Assembly (NCBI RefSeq): GCF_900129885.1
Contig: NZ_FQXE01000022.1
Span: 1 to 64,000, forward strand
Direction: 5' to 3'
From: Pollutimonas bauzanensis
GTDB taxonomy: Bacteria; Pseudomonadota; Gammaproteobacteria; Burkholderiales; Burkholderiaceae_B
DNA length: 64,000 nt
Part shown: one piece after another, positions 9,201 through 17,650 of the stretch
Layout: every line of letters begins with the position of its first letter
Position numbering within the stretch: position 1 is the stretch's first letter
Notes under the pieces: model-generated
Database searches by the model: none
What the model was told of the DNA's origin: nothing
What the model saw: the letters and a program-made list of their open reading frames with translations, nothing else
Program-made: the position numbers and the translations under genes

Positions 9201-9465
9201 TGCCATCGCTGTTTGCCTGAGACTGCATGTACAGCATGCCTTCCACGCCATTGATGGATTCTTCCAATGGCGCGGCCACGGTTTCCGCGATGACCTTGGG
9301 ATTGGCGCCCGGGTATTGGGCGCGCACCACCACCGACGGCGGCACCACCTCCGGATATTCGGAGATAGGCAGCTGGAACACCGCGAGGCTGCCCGCCAGC
9401 AGGATGAGAACCGACAGCACGCCCGCGAAAATCGGGCGGTCGATAAAAAACTTAGAAATATTCAT
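6280..9465 (-). CDS. mexF: RND multidrug efflux pump, inner-membrane subunit (HAE1, MexF-like)
   Basis: A 1061-residue proton-driven drug exporter of the HAE1 family, of full length. The N-terminus (FFIDRPIFAGVLSVLI, QLPISEYPEVVPP) closely follows MexF. The paired aspartates of the proton relay are in GIVVDDAIVVVENVER near residue 405. The two-fold repeat of six membrane helices plus large periplasmic loops is evident. MexF-type pumps export chloramphenicol, fluoroquinolones and trimethoprim; the spectrum here is inferred. It lies 18 bp after the adaptor gene and 20 bp before the outer-membrane gene, one operon. Confidence 0.95.
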   Translation of the reverse strand: MNISKFFIDRPIFAGVLSVLILLAGSLAVFQLPISEYPEVVPPSVVVRAQYPGANPKVIAETVAAPLEESINGVEGMLYMQSQANSDGNLAVTVNFNLGVDPDKAQQLVQNRVSQALPRLPEDVQRLGVTTVKSSPTLTMVVHLISPDDRYDMTYLRNYAVLNVKDRLARIPGVGEVQLWGSGNYSMRVWLNPQKIAQRGLTATDVVASIREQNVQVAAGVIGASPSLPDVPLQLSVNAQGRLHTETEFSDIVLKTSADGGVTRLGDVARIELASSEYGLRSLLDNKPAVALGIMQSPGSNALAVSDQVRAAMKELSADFPPSVESRIVYDPTQFVRSSIKAVVVTLLEAIALVVLVVIVFLQTWRASIIPLLAVPVSIVGTFALMLAFGYTINALSLFGLVLAIGIVVDDAIVVVENVERNIADGLSPRDATYRAMREVSGPIVAIALTLVAVFVPLAFMTGLTGQFFKQFAMTIAISTVISAFNSLTLSPALAALLLKGHAEKPDWLTRAMNRVLGGFFAGFNRFFGRSSDRYAKGVSGVISRKASSMGVYLVLLALTAAVSYIVPGGFVPAQDKQYLISFAQLPSGASLDRTEAVIRRMTDIALKQPGVENAVAFPGLSINGFTNSSSAGIVFVTLAPFDKRHGEALSANGIAAALNQQFSGIQDSFIAVFPPPPVMGLGTVGGFKLQIEDRAAVGYAQLDAAAQAFLAEARNAPELGPAFSSYQINVPQLDVDLDRVKAKQLGVPVTDVFDTMQIYLGSLYVNDFNRFGRVYQVRAQADAPYRSRPQDILQLKTRNSSGDMVPLSSLVKVTPTYGPEMVVRYNGYTAADINSGPAPGYSSDQAQAAAERIAAKTLPRGVKFEWTDLTYQQILAGNAGIWVFPISVLLVFLVLAALYESLTLPLAVILIVPMSILAALTGVWLTGGDNNIFTQIGLMVLVGLACKNAILIVEFARELELQGATPRTAAIEASRLRLRPILMTSIAFIMGVVPLVTSTGAGSEMRHAMGIAVFFGMLGVTLFGLFLTPVFYVLLRSMGGRALHSAAVHEAPMLASNIEH

Positions 9466-9483
9466 GAAAATCCAAAGAGGCTC

Positions 9484-10698
9484 TTAGGAGTTATCGCCAG
9501 GAGCGGATGCCTGCGCGGCGCCATCCCATACGGCAAGCCTGGGATCTGTCGCCGCGAGCGCCGGCTTGGGCGTGACCATATCGCCGGGCCGGATGCGCTG
9601 CAGGCCGTTGACGACGATGCGCTCGCCGGCTTTCAGGCCGGTTTCGACGACAGCCCAGCCTTTCTGGCTGGCGCCCAGGCGCACTTCGCGGTAGGCCGTC
9701 TTGTTGTTGTCGTCCACAACGACGACAAAGCGCTTGTTCTGATCCGTGCCTATCGCTTTCTCGTCGACCAGCACGGCATGGTGGGGCGCCCCGCCGCCCA
9801 GGCGGATGCGGGCGTAGAGCCCCGGCACCAGCGTGCCGTCGGCGTTATCGAATACCGCGCGCACCCGTATGGTTCCGGAAGAGGTATCCAACTGGTTGTC
9901 GACGGAAGCCAGCTTGCCGGGACGCGGGTAGTCGTCTTCGTTGGCCAGGCCCAGGAATATCGGCGCGCCGGCGCTGCCGGAGGTCCGGGCCGGATTCACG
10001 AACTTCAAGAAGCTTTGCTCGTCGACATCGAACGACGCATAGATGCGCGACACCGATACCAGGGAAGTCAGAGGCGTCGAGCCGGCCCCCGCCGCCACGA
10101 CGTTGCCCGCGGTCACTTCCGCGCGCGACACCCGTCCGGCAATGGGCGCCAGAATGCGGGTATGTTCGAGGTCCAGCAGGCTGGCTTCGAGCGTCGCCTT
10201 GGCCGCCTGCAAATCGGCGGCCGCCCCGCGCGAAGCGTTGCGCTTTTCCTCATAGTCGCGTTTCGCGATGGCGTTGCTCGCCAGCAGGCGCCCTCCGCGG
10301 GCCAGGTCCGACGCCGTATAGGCGACGCGGGCCTGCGCGGCCGCCACCAGCGCCTTGGCATGGTCCACCGCGGCCTGGTAGGGGCGCGGATCTATCGTGA
10401 ACAGCTCGTCGCCCTTTTTGACCAGGCTGCCATCGGTGAAATGCACGGCGGTCAAAGTGCCCGACACCAAGGGGCGGATCTCCACCTGGTCCACGGCCTC
10501 GAGCCGGCCGGAATAGTCGTGCCAGTCGGTAATGGTTTGGTTCGCCACCGTCGCGACCTCCACCGCCACGGCCGGCGCCGGGCTGGCGGACGCGGCCTCC
10601 TGGGCGGCGCCGGCGTTGACGCGAAGAACAGCAATGCCGCCGAATAGAGCGGCCGCGGCAATTGCCACCATGACATATCGGTTGCGCAGTAAAAACAT
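9484..10698 (-). CDS. mexE: RND efflux periplasmic adaptor subunit (MexE-like)
   Basis: A 404-residue membrane-fusion protein linking pump and outer-membrane channel. It has an N-terminal membrane segment (residues 9-27) without a lipobox cysteine, as in MexE rather than AcrA. A lipoyl/biotinyl-like half motif (VEIRPLVSGTLTAVHFTDGSLVKKGDELFTIDPRPY) is at residues 72-108. A helical hairpin (110-185), the second lipoyl half (LAPIAGRVSRAEVTAGNVV) and a beta-barrel domain follow. It is the first gene of the efflux operon and is divergent from a LysR regulator. The start at 10698 has a weak ribosome site. Confidence 0.93.
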   Translation of the reverse strand: MFLLRNRYVMVAIAAAALFGGIAVLRVNAGAAQEAASASPAPAVAVEVATVANQTITDWHDYSGRLEAVDQVEIRPLVSGTLTAVHFTDGSLVKKGDELFTIDPRPYQAAVDHAKALVAAAQARVAYTASDLARGGRLLASNAIAKRDYEEKRNASRGAAADLQAAKATLEASLLDLEHTRILAPIAGRVSRAEVTAGNVVAAGAGSTPLTSLVSVSRIYASFDVDEQSFLKFVNPARTSGSAGAPIFLGLANEDDYPRPGKLASVDNQLDTSSGTIRVRAVFDNADGTLVPGLYARIRLGGGAPHHAVLVDEKAIGTDQNKRFVVVVDDNNKTAYREVRLGASQKGWAVVETGLKAGERIVVNGLQRIRPGDMVTPKPALAATDPRLAVWDGAAQASAPGDNS

Positions 10699-10754
10699 GA
10701 TGGACCCGTATGAATTCTGGAAAAGAGCGAGTATTATTTACTTTTCGCCAAAAC

Positions 10755-10766
10755 AGATAAATATCT
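10755..10766. promoter_or_regulatory. Candidate LysR-type operator in divergent promoter region
   Basis: AGATA-aa-TATCT is a perfect dyad in the AT-rich 165-bp gap between the adaptor gene and the LysR gene. LysR regulators often bind such T-rich dyads between divergent genes. Assignment to this regulator is inference. Confidence 0.4.
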
Positions 10767-10863
10767 ATTTTTTGCTAACACTATTCGCCATCGACGAACA
10801 ATCAGGCGCCAGCATTTGTCCGTTGCGGCGCGCGGTACGGATATTCCTTTTCCGGAGGACCTC

Positions 10864-11874
10864 ATGGATCGTTTCCAGGCTATGCAAGTATTTACGCGGG
10901 TGGTCGACGCCAATAGCTTCACACTCGCCGCCGACAGCCTCGGGCTGCCCCGCGCCACCGTGACCACCACTATCCAGGGCCTCGAGCGCTTGTTGCGGGT
11001 GCGCCTGCTCAACCGCACCACGCGCCGCCTGAGCCTGACGCCGGATGGCGCCGCATATTACGAGCGCTGCGTGCGCATACTTGCCGACATCGAGGAAGCC
11101 GAGGCCTCCTTCCACGACGTCACGCGCGGCCCTCGAGGGCGGCTGCGGATCGACGCCCCGCCGTCCATAGGGCGCCTGATCCTGATTCCCGCCCTGTGCG
11201 AGTTCCACGACCGCTATCCCGATATCGAACTGGCCATAGGCATGAGCGACCGGCCGGTCGACATGGTGCAGGAAGCAATCGATTGCGTGATAAGGGTCGG
11301 CGAGCTTGAAGACTCGACCATGGTGGCAAAGCGCATCGGCACCTTCGAAAGCGTTACCTGCGCGGCCCCGTCATACCTGGCGCGCTATGGCGAACCCGAG
11401 ACCATCGACCAGTTGCGCAACCACCGCGCCGTCCATTATTTTTCCGGCCGCACGGGCCGCAACATCGACTGGAGCTTCACGGTGGACGGCCGCGTCACCG
11501 ATGTGGCCGTCAAAGGCGCCGTATCGGTCAATGACGCCGAAGCCTATGTCACCTGCGGCGTAAAAGGCTTCGGGCTGATCCAGCCCGCGCGCTACATGGT
11601 GGCGGACCACCTCGAATCCGGCGCCCTGCGCGAAATCCTGCCGGCATGGAAGCCGCCATCCATGCCTATTTCCGTCGTCTACATGCACAACAGGCATTTG
11701 TCGCCGAAGGTCAGGGTGTTCGTGGACTGGATAAGCGAATTGTTCCAGCGCTGCTCGCTGCTTGGCGGATGCAAGGAAAACATGGCCATCGACCCGGAAT
11801 GCGTGTTTGCGGGCGCCAAGCCGCACACCATGCGCAAAGTCCTGGAGCAAGAGGTGGCGGAAAGCACTTTCTGA
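10864..11874 (+). CDS. LysR-family transcriptional regulator
   Basis: A 336-residue LysR-type regulator. The N-terminal winged helix-turn-helix is at residues 1-60 (MDRFQAMQVFTRVVDANSFTLAADSLGL, then TTIQGLERLLRVRLLNRTTRRLSLT). A periplasmic-binding-like effector domain follows at about 90-295. A tail of about 40 residues with no counterpart in typical 300-residue members ends the protein. ATG 10864 is chosen because GGAGGA precedes it; the frame stays open 48 bp further upstream. It is divergent from the RND operon, so local control of efflux is likely. The sequence is of the CrgA/YafC-like subgroup rather than MexT. Confidence 0.88.
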   Translation: MDRFQAMQVFTRVVDANSFTLAADSLGLPRATVTTTIQGLERLLRVRLLNRTTRRLSLTPDGAAYYERCVRILADIEEAEASFHDVTRGPRGRLRIDAPPSIGRLILIPALCEFHDRYPDIELAIGMSDRPVDMVQEAIDCVIRVGELEDSTMVAKRIGTFESVTCAAPSYLARYGEPETIDQLRNHRAVHYFSGRTGRNIDWSFTVDGRVTDVAVKGAVSVNDAEAYVTCGVKGFGLIQPARYMVADHLESGALREILPAWKPPSMPISVVYMHNRHLSPKVRVFVDWISELFQRCSLLGGCKENMAIDPECVFAGAKPHTMRKVLEQEVAESTF

Positions 11875-11937
11875 AGACGGGCACAGCATTTGCTCTGGTT
11901 CAGCCGGATCGGCATCTGAGTTGAACAAGGAGCGCCC

Positions 11938-13359
11938 ATGAATGTAGCGATTATCGGCACGGGTTACGTAGGCCTGGTCACCGGCGCCTGCCTCGCTGAA
12001 TCCGGAAACAGCGTCGTCTGCATCGATAACGATGCGGCCAAGGTGGCCAGCCTGCGCGAAGGCCAACTGCCTTTCCACGAGCCCCTGCTGGACGACCTGG
12101 TCGCGGCGGCGCGCCAGCGCGGCAAGCTGTGGTTCACGGACCAGCTGGAACAGGGCACCCGCGCCGCGGACATCATATTTCTGGCTTTGGGCACGCCGTC
12201 CGGCGCCGACGGCTATGCGCAGGTCGCCCCCCTGCTGCAGTGCGCCCAGGACCTGGCCGCCACCCTGCGCCACAAATGCCTGGTGGTGGTCAAATCGACC
12301 GTGCCCCCCGGCACCTGCGCCACCATCCAGGCGCTCTTCGATATGCAGCTCGCGCAAGGCAACGCGGCCTACCGGGTAAGCGTCGCTTCCAATCCCGAAT
12401 TCCTGTCCGAGGGCAGCGCCGTGGCCGACTTTCGCAACCCGGCCCGCATAGTGGTGGGCGCCGCCAACGACCATGCCGCGGGCACGCTGCGGCAGCTTTA
12501 CGCTCCTTTCGACCCCGGCGGCAAGCTGGTGATGGAAATGGATGTGCGCAGCGCGGAATTCGCCAAGTACGCATGCAATGCCATGCTGGCGGCGCGCATT
12601 TCGCTGATCAATGAACTGGCCAACATAGCGGGGCGGATCGGCGCCGACATCGCCCCCATCTGCCGGGTCTTGAGATCCGATCCGCGCATCGGTTCCCAAT
12701 ATCTCCAGCCCGGCGCGGGCTACGGCGGGTCCTGCCTGCCCAAGGATTTGCGGGCACTCATCCGCATGGCGCAGGACGAGGACGAGCCCGCGGCCATCCT
12801 GCGCAGCGTCGAGCAGGTCAATCAGCGCCAGATCGAACTGCTGTACGACGCCATCGCCCGGCACTTCTGGGGACGCTTGAAAGGCCGCCGCATAGCCGTC
12901 TGGGGGCTCGCCTTCAAGCCCGGCACCGACGACATCCGGGAAGCGCCCAGCGTGGCGCTGATCCAGAGCCTGCTGGAAGCCGGCGCGCGGGTGCGCGCCT
13001 ACGACCCGCTGGCCGAATCCGCGGTCGGGTCTTTGATCCCGCACGCCAACCTTGCCCTCGTCGACAGCGCGCGGCAGGCCTGCGAGAACGCCGACGCGCT
13101 GGTGGTCATGACGGAATGGGAAGAATTCAGAGCGCCGGATTTCGGCTGGCTTGCCGCCACGCTCGGAACCCCAGCGGTGTTCGACGCGCGGGACTTGTAC
13201 CAGTCCCGCGAGCTGCACTCGTTTGGCCTGCGCCATTACCGGCCGGGACAAAAGCGCCTTGCGGCCATCGACCATGGCCGATCCTGGAAGCAGCCGCCGG
13301 CTCCAAGAAACAATGCCGCGGCGGCGCCGGACACGCCGCGCCTGACGGCGGCCGAATAA
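11938..13359 (+). CDS. ugd: UDP-glucose 6-dehydrogenase
   Basis: A 473-residue cytoplasmic NAD-dependent enzyme oxidising UDP-glucose to UDP-glucuronate, a precursor of surface polysaccharides and lipid A modifications. A Rossmann motif is at the N-terminus (GTGYVGLVTGACLAESG). The catalytic cysteine is C266 in GAGYGGSCLPKDL. The C-terminal UDP-binding domain contains WGLAFKPGTDDIREAPS. AAGGAG precedes the ATG. The C-terminal 40 residues are Ala/Pro-rich and extend past the usual end. It is not in an evident polysaccharide operon here; the pga locus 25 kb away uses UDP-GlcNAc, not UDP-glucuronate. Confidence 0.95.
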   Translation: MNVAIIGTGYVGLVTGACLAESGNSVVCIDNDAAKVASLREGQLPFHEPLLDDLVAAARQRGKLWFTDQLEQGTRAADIIFLALGTPSGADGYAQVAPLLQCAQDLAATLRHKCLVVVKSTVPPGTCATIQALFDMQLAQGNAAYRVSVASNPEFLSEGSAVADFRNPARIVVGAANDHAAGTLRQLYAPFDPGGKLVMEMDVRSAEFAKYACNAMLAARISLINELANIAGRIGADIAPICRVLRSDPRIGSQYLQPGAGYGGSCLPKDLRALIRMAQDEDEPAAILRSVEQVNQRQIELLYDAIARHFWGRLKGRRIAVWGLAFKPGTDDIREAPSVALIQSLLEAGARVRAYDPLAESAVGSLIPHANLALVDSARQACENADALVVMTEWEEFRAPDFGWLAATLGTPAVFDARDLYQSRELHSFGLRHYRPGQKRLAAIDHGRSWKQPPAPRNNAAAAPDTPRLTAAE

Positions 13360-13413
13360 GGCGCCAGGCGTTGTCCGCGAGACGGCAAGAATGCCTAGCA
13401 GAGGAGGCCCGGA

Positions 13414-13908
13414 ATGGATGTCGAATGGAGTTCGCTTTTTGAATTGACCATGCCGCCGCTGGAAATCGTGGTGCGCGGCACATTGGTCTACTGGTTCATC
13501 TTTTTATTGCTGCGCATGGCCGGGCGGCGCGACCTGGGCTCCATAGGCATATCCGGCATCCTGCTCCTGGTGCTGATCGCCGACGCCGCGCAGAACGCCA
13601 TGGCGGCCGACTATAAATCCGTGGGCGAAGGCATGATACTCATCGCCACGCTGGTGTTCTGGAGCGTGGCCGTGGACCGGGTCAGCTACTACGTGCCCGC
13701 CACGCGGCCCTTGCTCGCGCCGCAGCGCATATGCCTGATCAAAGACGGCGTGATGCAGCGGCGCGGCATGCGCAAGGAGTACGTGACGGAGGACGAGCTG
13801 ATGGCCGAACTGCGTCTGCAGGGCATAGACGACATTGCGCAGGTCCGGCGCGCGTACATAGAAGAAGCCGGCGATGTCAGTGTGCTGCGCTACGCTAAGA
13901 AACCTTAG
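13414..13908 (+). CDS. DUF421 membrane protein (YetF/YcaP-like)
   Basis: A 164-residue protein with two to three N-terminal membrane segments (about residues 20-100) and a cytoplasmic C-terminal domain containing ICLIKDGVMQRRGMRKEYVTEDELMAELRLQGI, the hallmark of DUF421/YetF proteins. Family roles are poorly defined; Bacillus members affect spore germination. GAGGAGG lies close before ATG 13414. Its last 14 bp overlap the end of the convergent ABC-fusion gene. Confidence 0.85.
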   Translation: MDVEWSSLFELTMPPLEIVVRGTLVYWFIFLLLRMAGRRDLGSIGISGILLLVLIADAAQNAMAADYKSVGEGMILIATLVFWSVAVDRVSYYVPATRPLLAPQRICLIKDGVMQRRGMRKEYVTEDELMAELRLQGIDDIAQVRRAYIEEAGDVSVLRYAKKP

Positions 13909-16627
13909 GGCGCGTCACGGCCAGGACAGTCGCTATCAATTCGCGCGGGTCCACCGGCTTGGCCACATGGACCTGAAAGCCGGCCAGCAAGGCGCGCAAA
14001 CGGTCTTCCCGCTGGCTGTAGCCTGACAGGGCAATCGCGGGCAGGCGCTGCGCCAGGGACGAGCCGCGCTGCGCTTCCAGGCGGCGTATATCGGCGATGA
14101 CCTGGTAGCCGTCGGGCTCGCCCAGGGAAATGTCGCACACCAGCACATCCGGCCATCCGGCGCGCTGGCTTTCATGCAGGGCCGACAAGAGCGCGCCGCC
14201 GGAATCGAACAGTTCCGTGCGCGCGCCAAAATCCTGCAGCACGGCGGCAAGCAGTTCCCGGGCTTCCTGCTGATCGTCGGCGATGAAGATCCTCAGTCCG
14301 TCCAGAATATTGGCCTGGCCTTCGGACAGCGGCGAAGGCGGCGCCAGCGTGGCCACCGCGCGCAAAGGCAGGCGTATCGAAAAAGTCATGCCCGAACCGT
14401 CCCCGGCCGGACTGGCGTCGAAGGCTCCCTGCATTTGCTCCAGCACCGCCGCCGCCTGCAGCGGGTCGAGCAATTGCACCGCATGCAGCGGCGCCGCGTC
14501 CTCGACGGGCTGGCTTGTCGCATCGGCCGGCGACAAACGGCCGTCGGTCACCGAAATCAATGCCGCGTCGCCGTCGCGCTCCAGGCGCAGCTCCATGCGG
14601 CCGCCCGCGGGAGTAAAGGCGATGGCGTTGTCGCACAAGTCGCAGACCAGTTGCTGCAGGGCGCTGGGGTCGCCCGTGACGCGCGTGGTATCCGGGCTGA
14701 TCAAGGTGTACAGGACGATGCCCTTGGCCTCGATGGCCGGGCGCATCGCGTCGAGCACGCCGGCCACCAGGGTGACAAGATTGACCGGCTGGGCGCTCAA
14801 TCGCGAGCCGGATTCGTCCAGTTCGTTTTGCTGGCGCTGCAGATTCCACATTTGGGCGTACAGGCCCTTGGCCCGCAGCAGCTCCGCATGCGAACCCCGT
14901 TCGACGATGCGGCCGTGATCCATGACCAGTATGATGTCCGCATCCACGATGGTCGACAGCCTATGGGCGATGATCAGCGTGCTCCGGCCTTGCGCCAGGC
15001 GGTCCAGCTCCACCTGGATGGCGCGCTCGGTGCGGGTGTCCAACGCGGAAGTGGCCTCGTCGAACACCAATAGGGGCGGGTTCTTGAGCACCGCGCGGGC
15101 AATGGCAATACGTTGCCGTTCTCCGCCCGACAGCTTGACGCCCCGTTCGCCGACCAGCGTCTCGTATTGCGCTGGCAGGCTTTGTATCAGTTCGTGTATG
15201 CGGGCCGCCTTGGCCGCCTCGATGACCTCGGCCAGCGAGGCGCCCACGCGGCCGTAGGCGATGTTGTAGGCTATCGTGTTATTGAACAGCAGGGAGTCCT
15301 GCGGCACGACGCCTATCGCCGAGCGCAGGCTTTTCTGGCTTACCGACCTGACATCCTGGCCGTCGACGGCGATGCTGCCGTTGTCCACATCGTAAAAGCG
15401 CAGCAGCAGCCGGGCCAGCGTCGATTTCCCCGAACCGCTGCCGCCCACCACCGCCACCGTGGCGCCCGGCTCGATGCGAAAATCCACCTCGTGCAGAATC
15501 TGCCGCCCGGGCTCGTACGAGAAATCGACTGCCGAGAACGCCACGGCCCCGCCGCTCAATCGCAGCGCCGGCGACGCGTCCGCCGGGTCCGCTTCGGGCG
15601 GATAGCGCAAGAGTTCCGACATGCGCTCGGCATTGACCAGGGCCTCGCGGGCCTGCCGAAAGCTCAGTCCCAGCGTGTTCAGCGGCAGGCACACTTGTAT
15701 CATGTAGGCGTTGATCAGAATCAGGTCGCCTATCGCCATCTTGCCGTTGACCACCTCCTGTCCCGCCAGCAGCATGACGGCCGCCACGCCGAAAGCGATG
15801 ATCCCGCTTTGCCCCACATGCAGCACCGACAGGGCACGCTGGTTGTCGACGCCTATGCCTATCCATCGCCTCATGATGTCGCGCAGGCGCTGGGATTCGA
15901 ATTTATCGCTGGCATAGAATTTGACGGTTTCGTAATTGAGCAGGCTGTCGACCAGATGGCCGTTCGCCGCCGAATCGAGCTCATTCAGCTGGCGCTGATA
16001 GAACGTGCGCCTTTCGGTGAAAACGACGGTGAACACCGCGTAGACAATAAAAGTCAGCAGCACGATGCCGGAAAAACCCAGCCGGTATGCCATGATCATG
16101 ATTGCGATTACCGACACGATTTCCACGATGGTCGGCAGTACGGTGAAGAGCGCGGTTCCCATCAGGAAGCCGACACCGGCGGTCCCCCTTTCCACATCGC
16201 GCGACAAGCCACCCGTCTGCCTGCTGCCGAGGAATTTCACGTCCAGGCTGTGCAAGTGCTCGAACATGCGCACGGTAAAGTCCGCAACGGCGGTCTGCGT
16301 GACGCGCGCAAAGACGACATCGCGCAGTTCGGTGAACAGGCCCGCGCAAAAACGCAGCATGGCATAGCCCAGCAGCAGGAACACCGGCAGGACCAGGGGC
16401 GAGCCGGTCGACTCCAGGCTGTCGACGATGCGCTTGAGCAGGACAGGCACCAGCACCGCAAACAATTTGGCGCTCACCAGCAGGACCAGCGCCGCACCGG
16501 CCCGGCGCCGGAAGCGCCACAAGACCTGGCCCACCGTCCTGAAAATCTCGCGGCGCGCAAACGCCGAAGCGGCGGCCCCGTTGCGGCCCTCGCGCGCGCG
16601 ATGTCCCTCGCCTGCTACGCCTTCCAT
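13895..16627 (-). CDS. Atm1-like ABC exporter fused to HATPase-like and response-regulator receiver domains
   Basis: A 910-residue fusion. Residues 45-330 form a six-helix ABC exporter domain with the Atm1-type NYETVKFY segment. Residues 360-590 are the nucleotide-binding domain: Walker A GGSGSGKST at 395-403, signature LSGGE at 499-503, Walker B ending D523-E524, H-loop H555. Residues 612-755 resemble a histidine-kinase ATPase domain: N-box CDLCDNAIAFTP with N667 and terminal TFSIRLP, but a weak G1 box. Residues 777-900 form a receiver domain with D784/D785, phosphoacceptor D832, S868 and K890. No DHp/HisKA histidine region is visible between them. The start at 16627 follows a G-rich ribosome site. 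No frameshift is needed for the fusion. It probably exports an unknown substrate under phosphorelay control. Confidence 0.85.
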   Translation of the reverse strand: MEGVAGEGHRAREGRNGAAASAFARREIFRTVGQVLWRFRRRAGAALVLLVSAKLFAVLVPVLLKRIVDSLESTGSPLVLPVFLLLGYAMLRFCAGLFTELRDVVFARVTQTAVADFTVRMFEHLHSLDVKFLGSRQTGGLSRDVERGTAGVGFLMGTALFTVLPTIVEIVSVIAIMIMAYRLGFSGIVLLTFIVYAVFTVVFTERRTFYQRQLNELDSAANGHLVDSLLNYETVKFYASDKFESQRLRDIMRRWIGIGVDNQRALSVLHVGQSGIIAFGVAAVMLLAGQEVVNGKMAIGDLILINAYMIQVCLPLNTLGLSFRQAREALVNAERMSELLRYPPEADPADASPALRLSGGAVAFSAVDFSYEPGRQILHEVDFRIEPGATVAVVGGSGSGKSTLARLLLRFYDVDNGSIAVDGQDVRSVSQKSLRSAIGVVPQDSLLFNNTIAYNIAYGRVGASLAEVIEAAKAARIHELIQSLPAQYETLVGERGVKLSGGERQRIAIARAVLKNPPLLVFDEATSALDTRTERAIQVELDRLAQGRSTLIIAHRLSTIVDADIILVMDHGRIVERGSHAELLRAKGLYAQMWNLQRQQNELDESGSRLSAQPVNLVTLVAGVLDAMRPAIEAKGIVLYTLISPDTTRVTGDPSALQQLVCDLCDNAIAFTPAGGRMELRLERDGDAALISVTDGRLSPADATSQPVEDAAPLHAVQLLDPLQAAAVLEQMQGAFDASPAGDGSGMTFSIRLPLRAVATLAPPSPLSEGQANILDGLRIFIADDQQEARELLAAVLQDFGARTELFDSGGALLSALHESQRAGWPDVLVCDISLGEPDGYQVIADIRRLEAQRGSSLAQRLPAIALSGYSQREDRLRALLAGFQVHVAKPVDPRELIATVLAVTRPKVS

Positions 16628-16735
16628 GCATTCCCCCCGGCTGCCTGTAGAACAACAGCCCCTTGCGCGGCAAGCGACGTGCCCGCGCCGGCTCGCCAGC
16701 GCCGGGCGGGAGCAGCGGGTTCACCGAGGAAAGCT

Positions 16736-17650
16736 TCAGGGCGGGGCCATGTCGTCCTCTCCATGGGCGTCCCGATTGCCTGCAGGCACGCCGGCGCCGT
16801 CCCCGGCCGCGCGCGAACCGTAATGCTTGGCGTAGATCCAGGTAAATTCGGCGCCCAGGAGAAACACCTGGGCGGCGTAATACACCCAGATCAGGACCAC
16901 GACCAGGGAGCCTGCGGCGGTCAGGGAGGAAATCGTAGCGCTTCTGCCCACATACAGCGCGATCAGGAATTTGCCGACCTCGAAAAGCACCGCCGTCACG
17001 ATGGCGCCCACCCATACATCGCGCCAGGCTATCTTTGCCTGCGGCATGAATTTGTAGATCATGGCGAACAGAACCGTTGTTATCGACAGCGACACGAGTG
17101 CGTTGACGATCTGCAGCAGAAACTCCCAGCCGGCGAACAGGCCGCTGCTCCACTGACTCAGCGCCGCCAGGGCCGTGCTCAAAATCAAGGAGACCAATAG
17201 AAGGAACGCCAGGCCCAGCACGAGTCCGAAGGACAGCAGGCGCGCGCGCACGGTTTTCCACATTCCGTCTTGCGCCGCCGCCGAAACCCTCCAGATCCGG
17301 TCCAGCGCGCTTTGCAGTTCGGCAAACACCGTGGTCGAACCGATGATCAGGACAATCACGCTGGCAACGCTGGCGGTGATGCCTTGGGCGGGCTGGTCGG
17401 CGCTTTTTATCAGATTCTGCACGCCCGACGCGCTGTCGGCGCCCACCAGCCCGCCCAACTGCCGGATGATCTCGCCGCGCACCGCGTCCTCGCCCCAGAC
17501 GAATCCCGCCACCGCAATCACGATGATCAGCAGCGGCGCAATGGAGAAAACCGTATAGAAGGCAATGGCGGCGCCCATGCTCGACGCGCGGTCGTCCTGC
17601 CATGCCGCCACGGACTCCCTGGCCAAATGGAAAAATTCCTTCACCCGCAT
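16736..17650 (-). CDS. YihY/BrkB-family inner-membrane protein
   Basis: A 304-residue polytopic membrane protein of the YihY/virulence factor BrkB family. About six hydrophobic helices are visible (near residues 35-55, 95-110, 140-165, 180-210, 215-240 and 245-270). The family pattern AAIAFYTVFSIAPLLII sits near the N-terminus and VLIWVYYAAQVFLLGAEFTWIYA near the C-terminus. Despite the historic ribonuclease name, no enzymatic activity is established; BrkB was linked to serum resistance in Bordetella. The gene lies 108 bp upstream of, and in the same direction as, the ABC-fusion gene, so co-transcription is possible. Confidence 0.9.
   Translation of the reverse strand: MRVKEFFHLARESVAAWQDDRASSMGAAIAFYTVFSIAPLLIIVIAVAGFVWGEDAVRGEIIRQLGGLVGADSASGVQNLIKSADQPAQGITASVASVIVLIIGSTTVFAELQSALDRIWRVSAAAQDGMWKTVRARLLSFGLVLGLAFLLLVSLILSTALAALSQWSSGLFAGWEFLLQIVNALVSLSITTVLFAMIYKFMPQAKIAWRDVWVGAIVTAVLFEVGKFLIALYVGRSATISSLTAAGSLVVVLIWVYYAAQVFLLGAEFTWIYAKHYGSRAAGDGAGVPAGNRDAHGEDDMAPP

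Noticed and set aside
7960-10647. 895-codon plus-strand frame antisense to the efflux operon
   Set aside because: Shadow of the strongly biased mexF/mexE genes; the His/Arg/Gln-rich product matches no family.
13895-13908. Functional overlap of the DUF421 and ABC-fusion genes
   Set aside because: A 14-bp convergent 3' overlap is common in compact genomes and carries no further signal.
15113-17200. 695-codon plus-strand frame antisense to the ABC fusion and YihY genes
   Set aside because: Composition is typical of an antisense shadow, and real genes are clear on the other strand.
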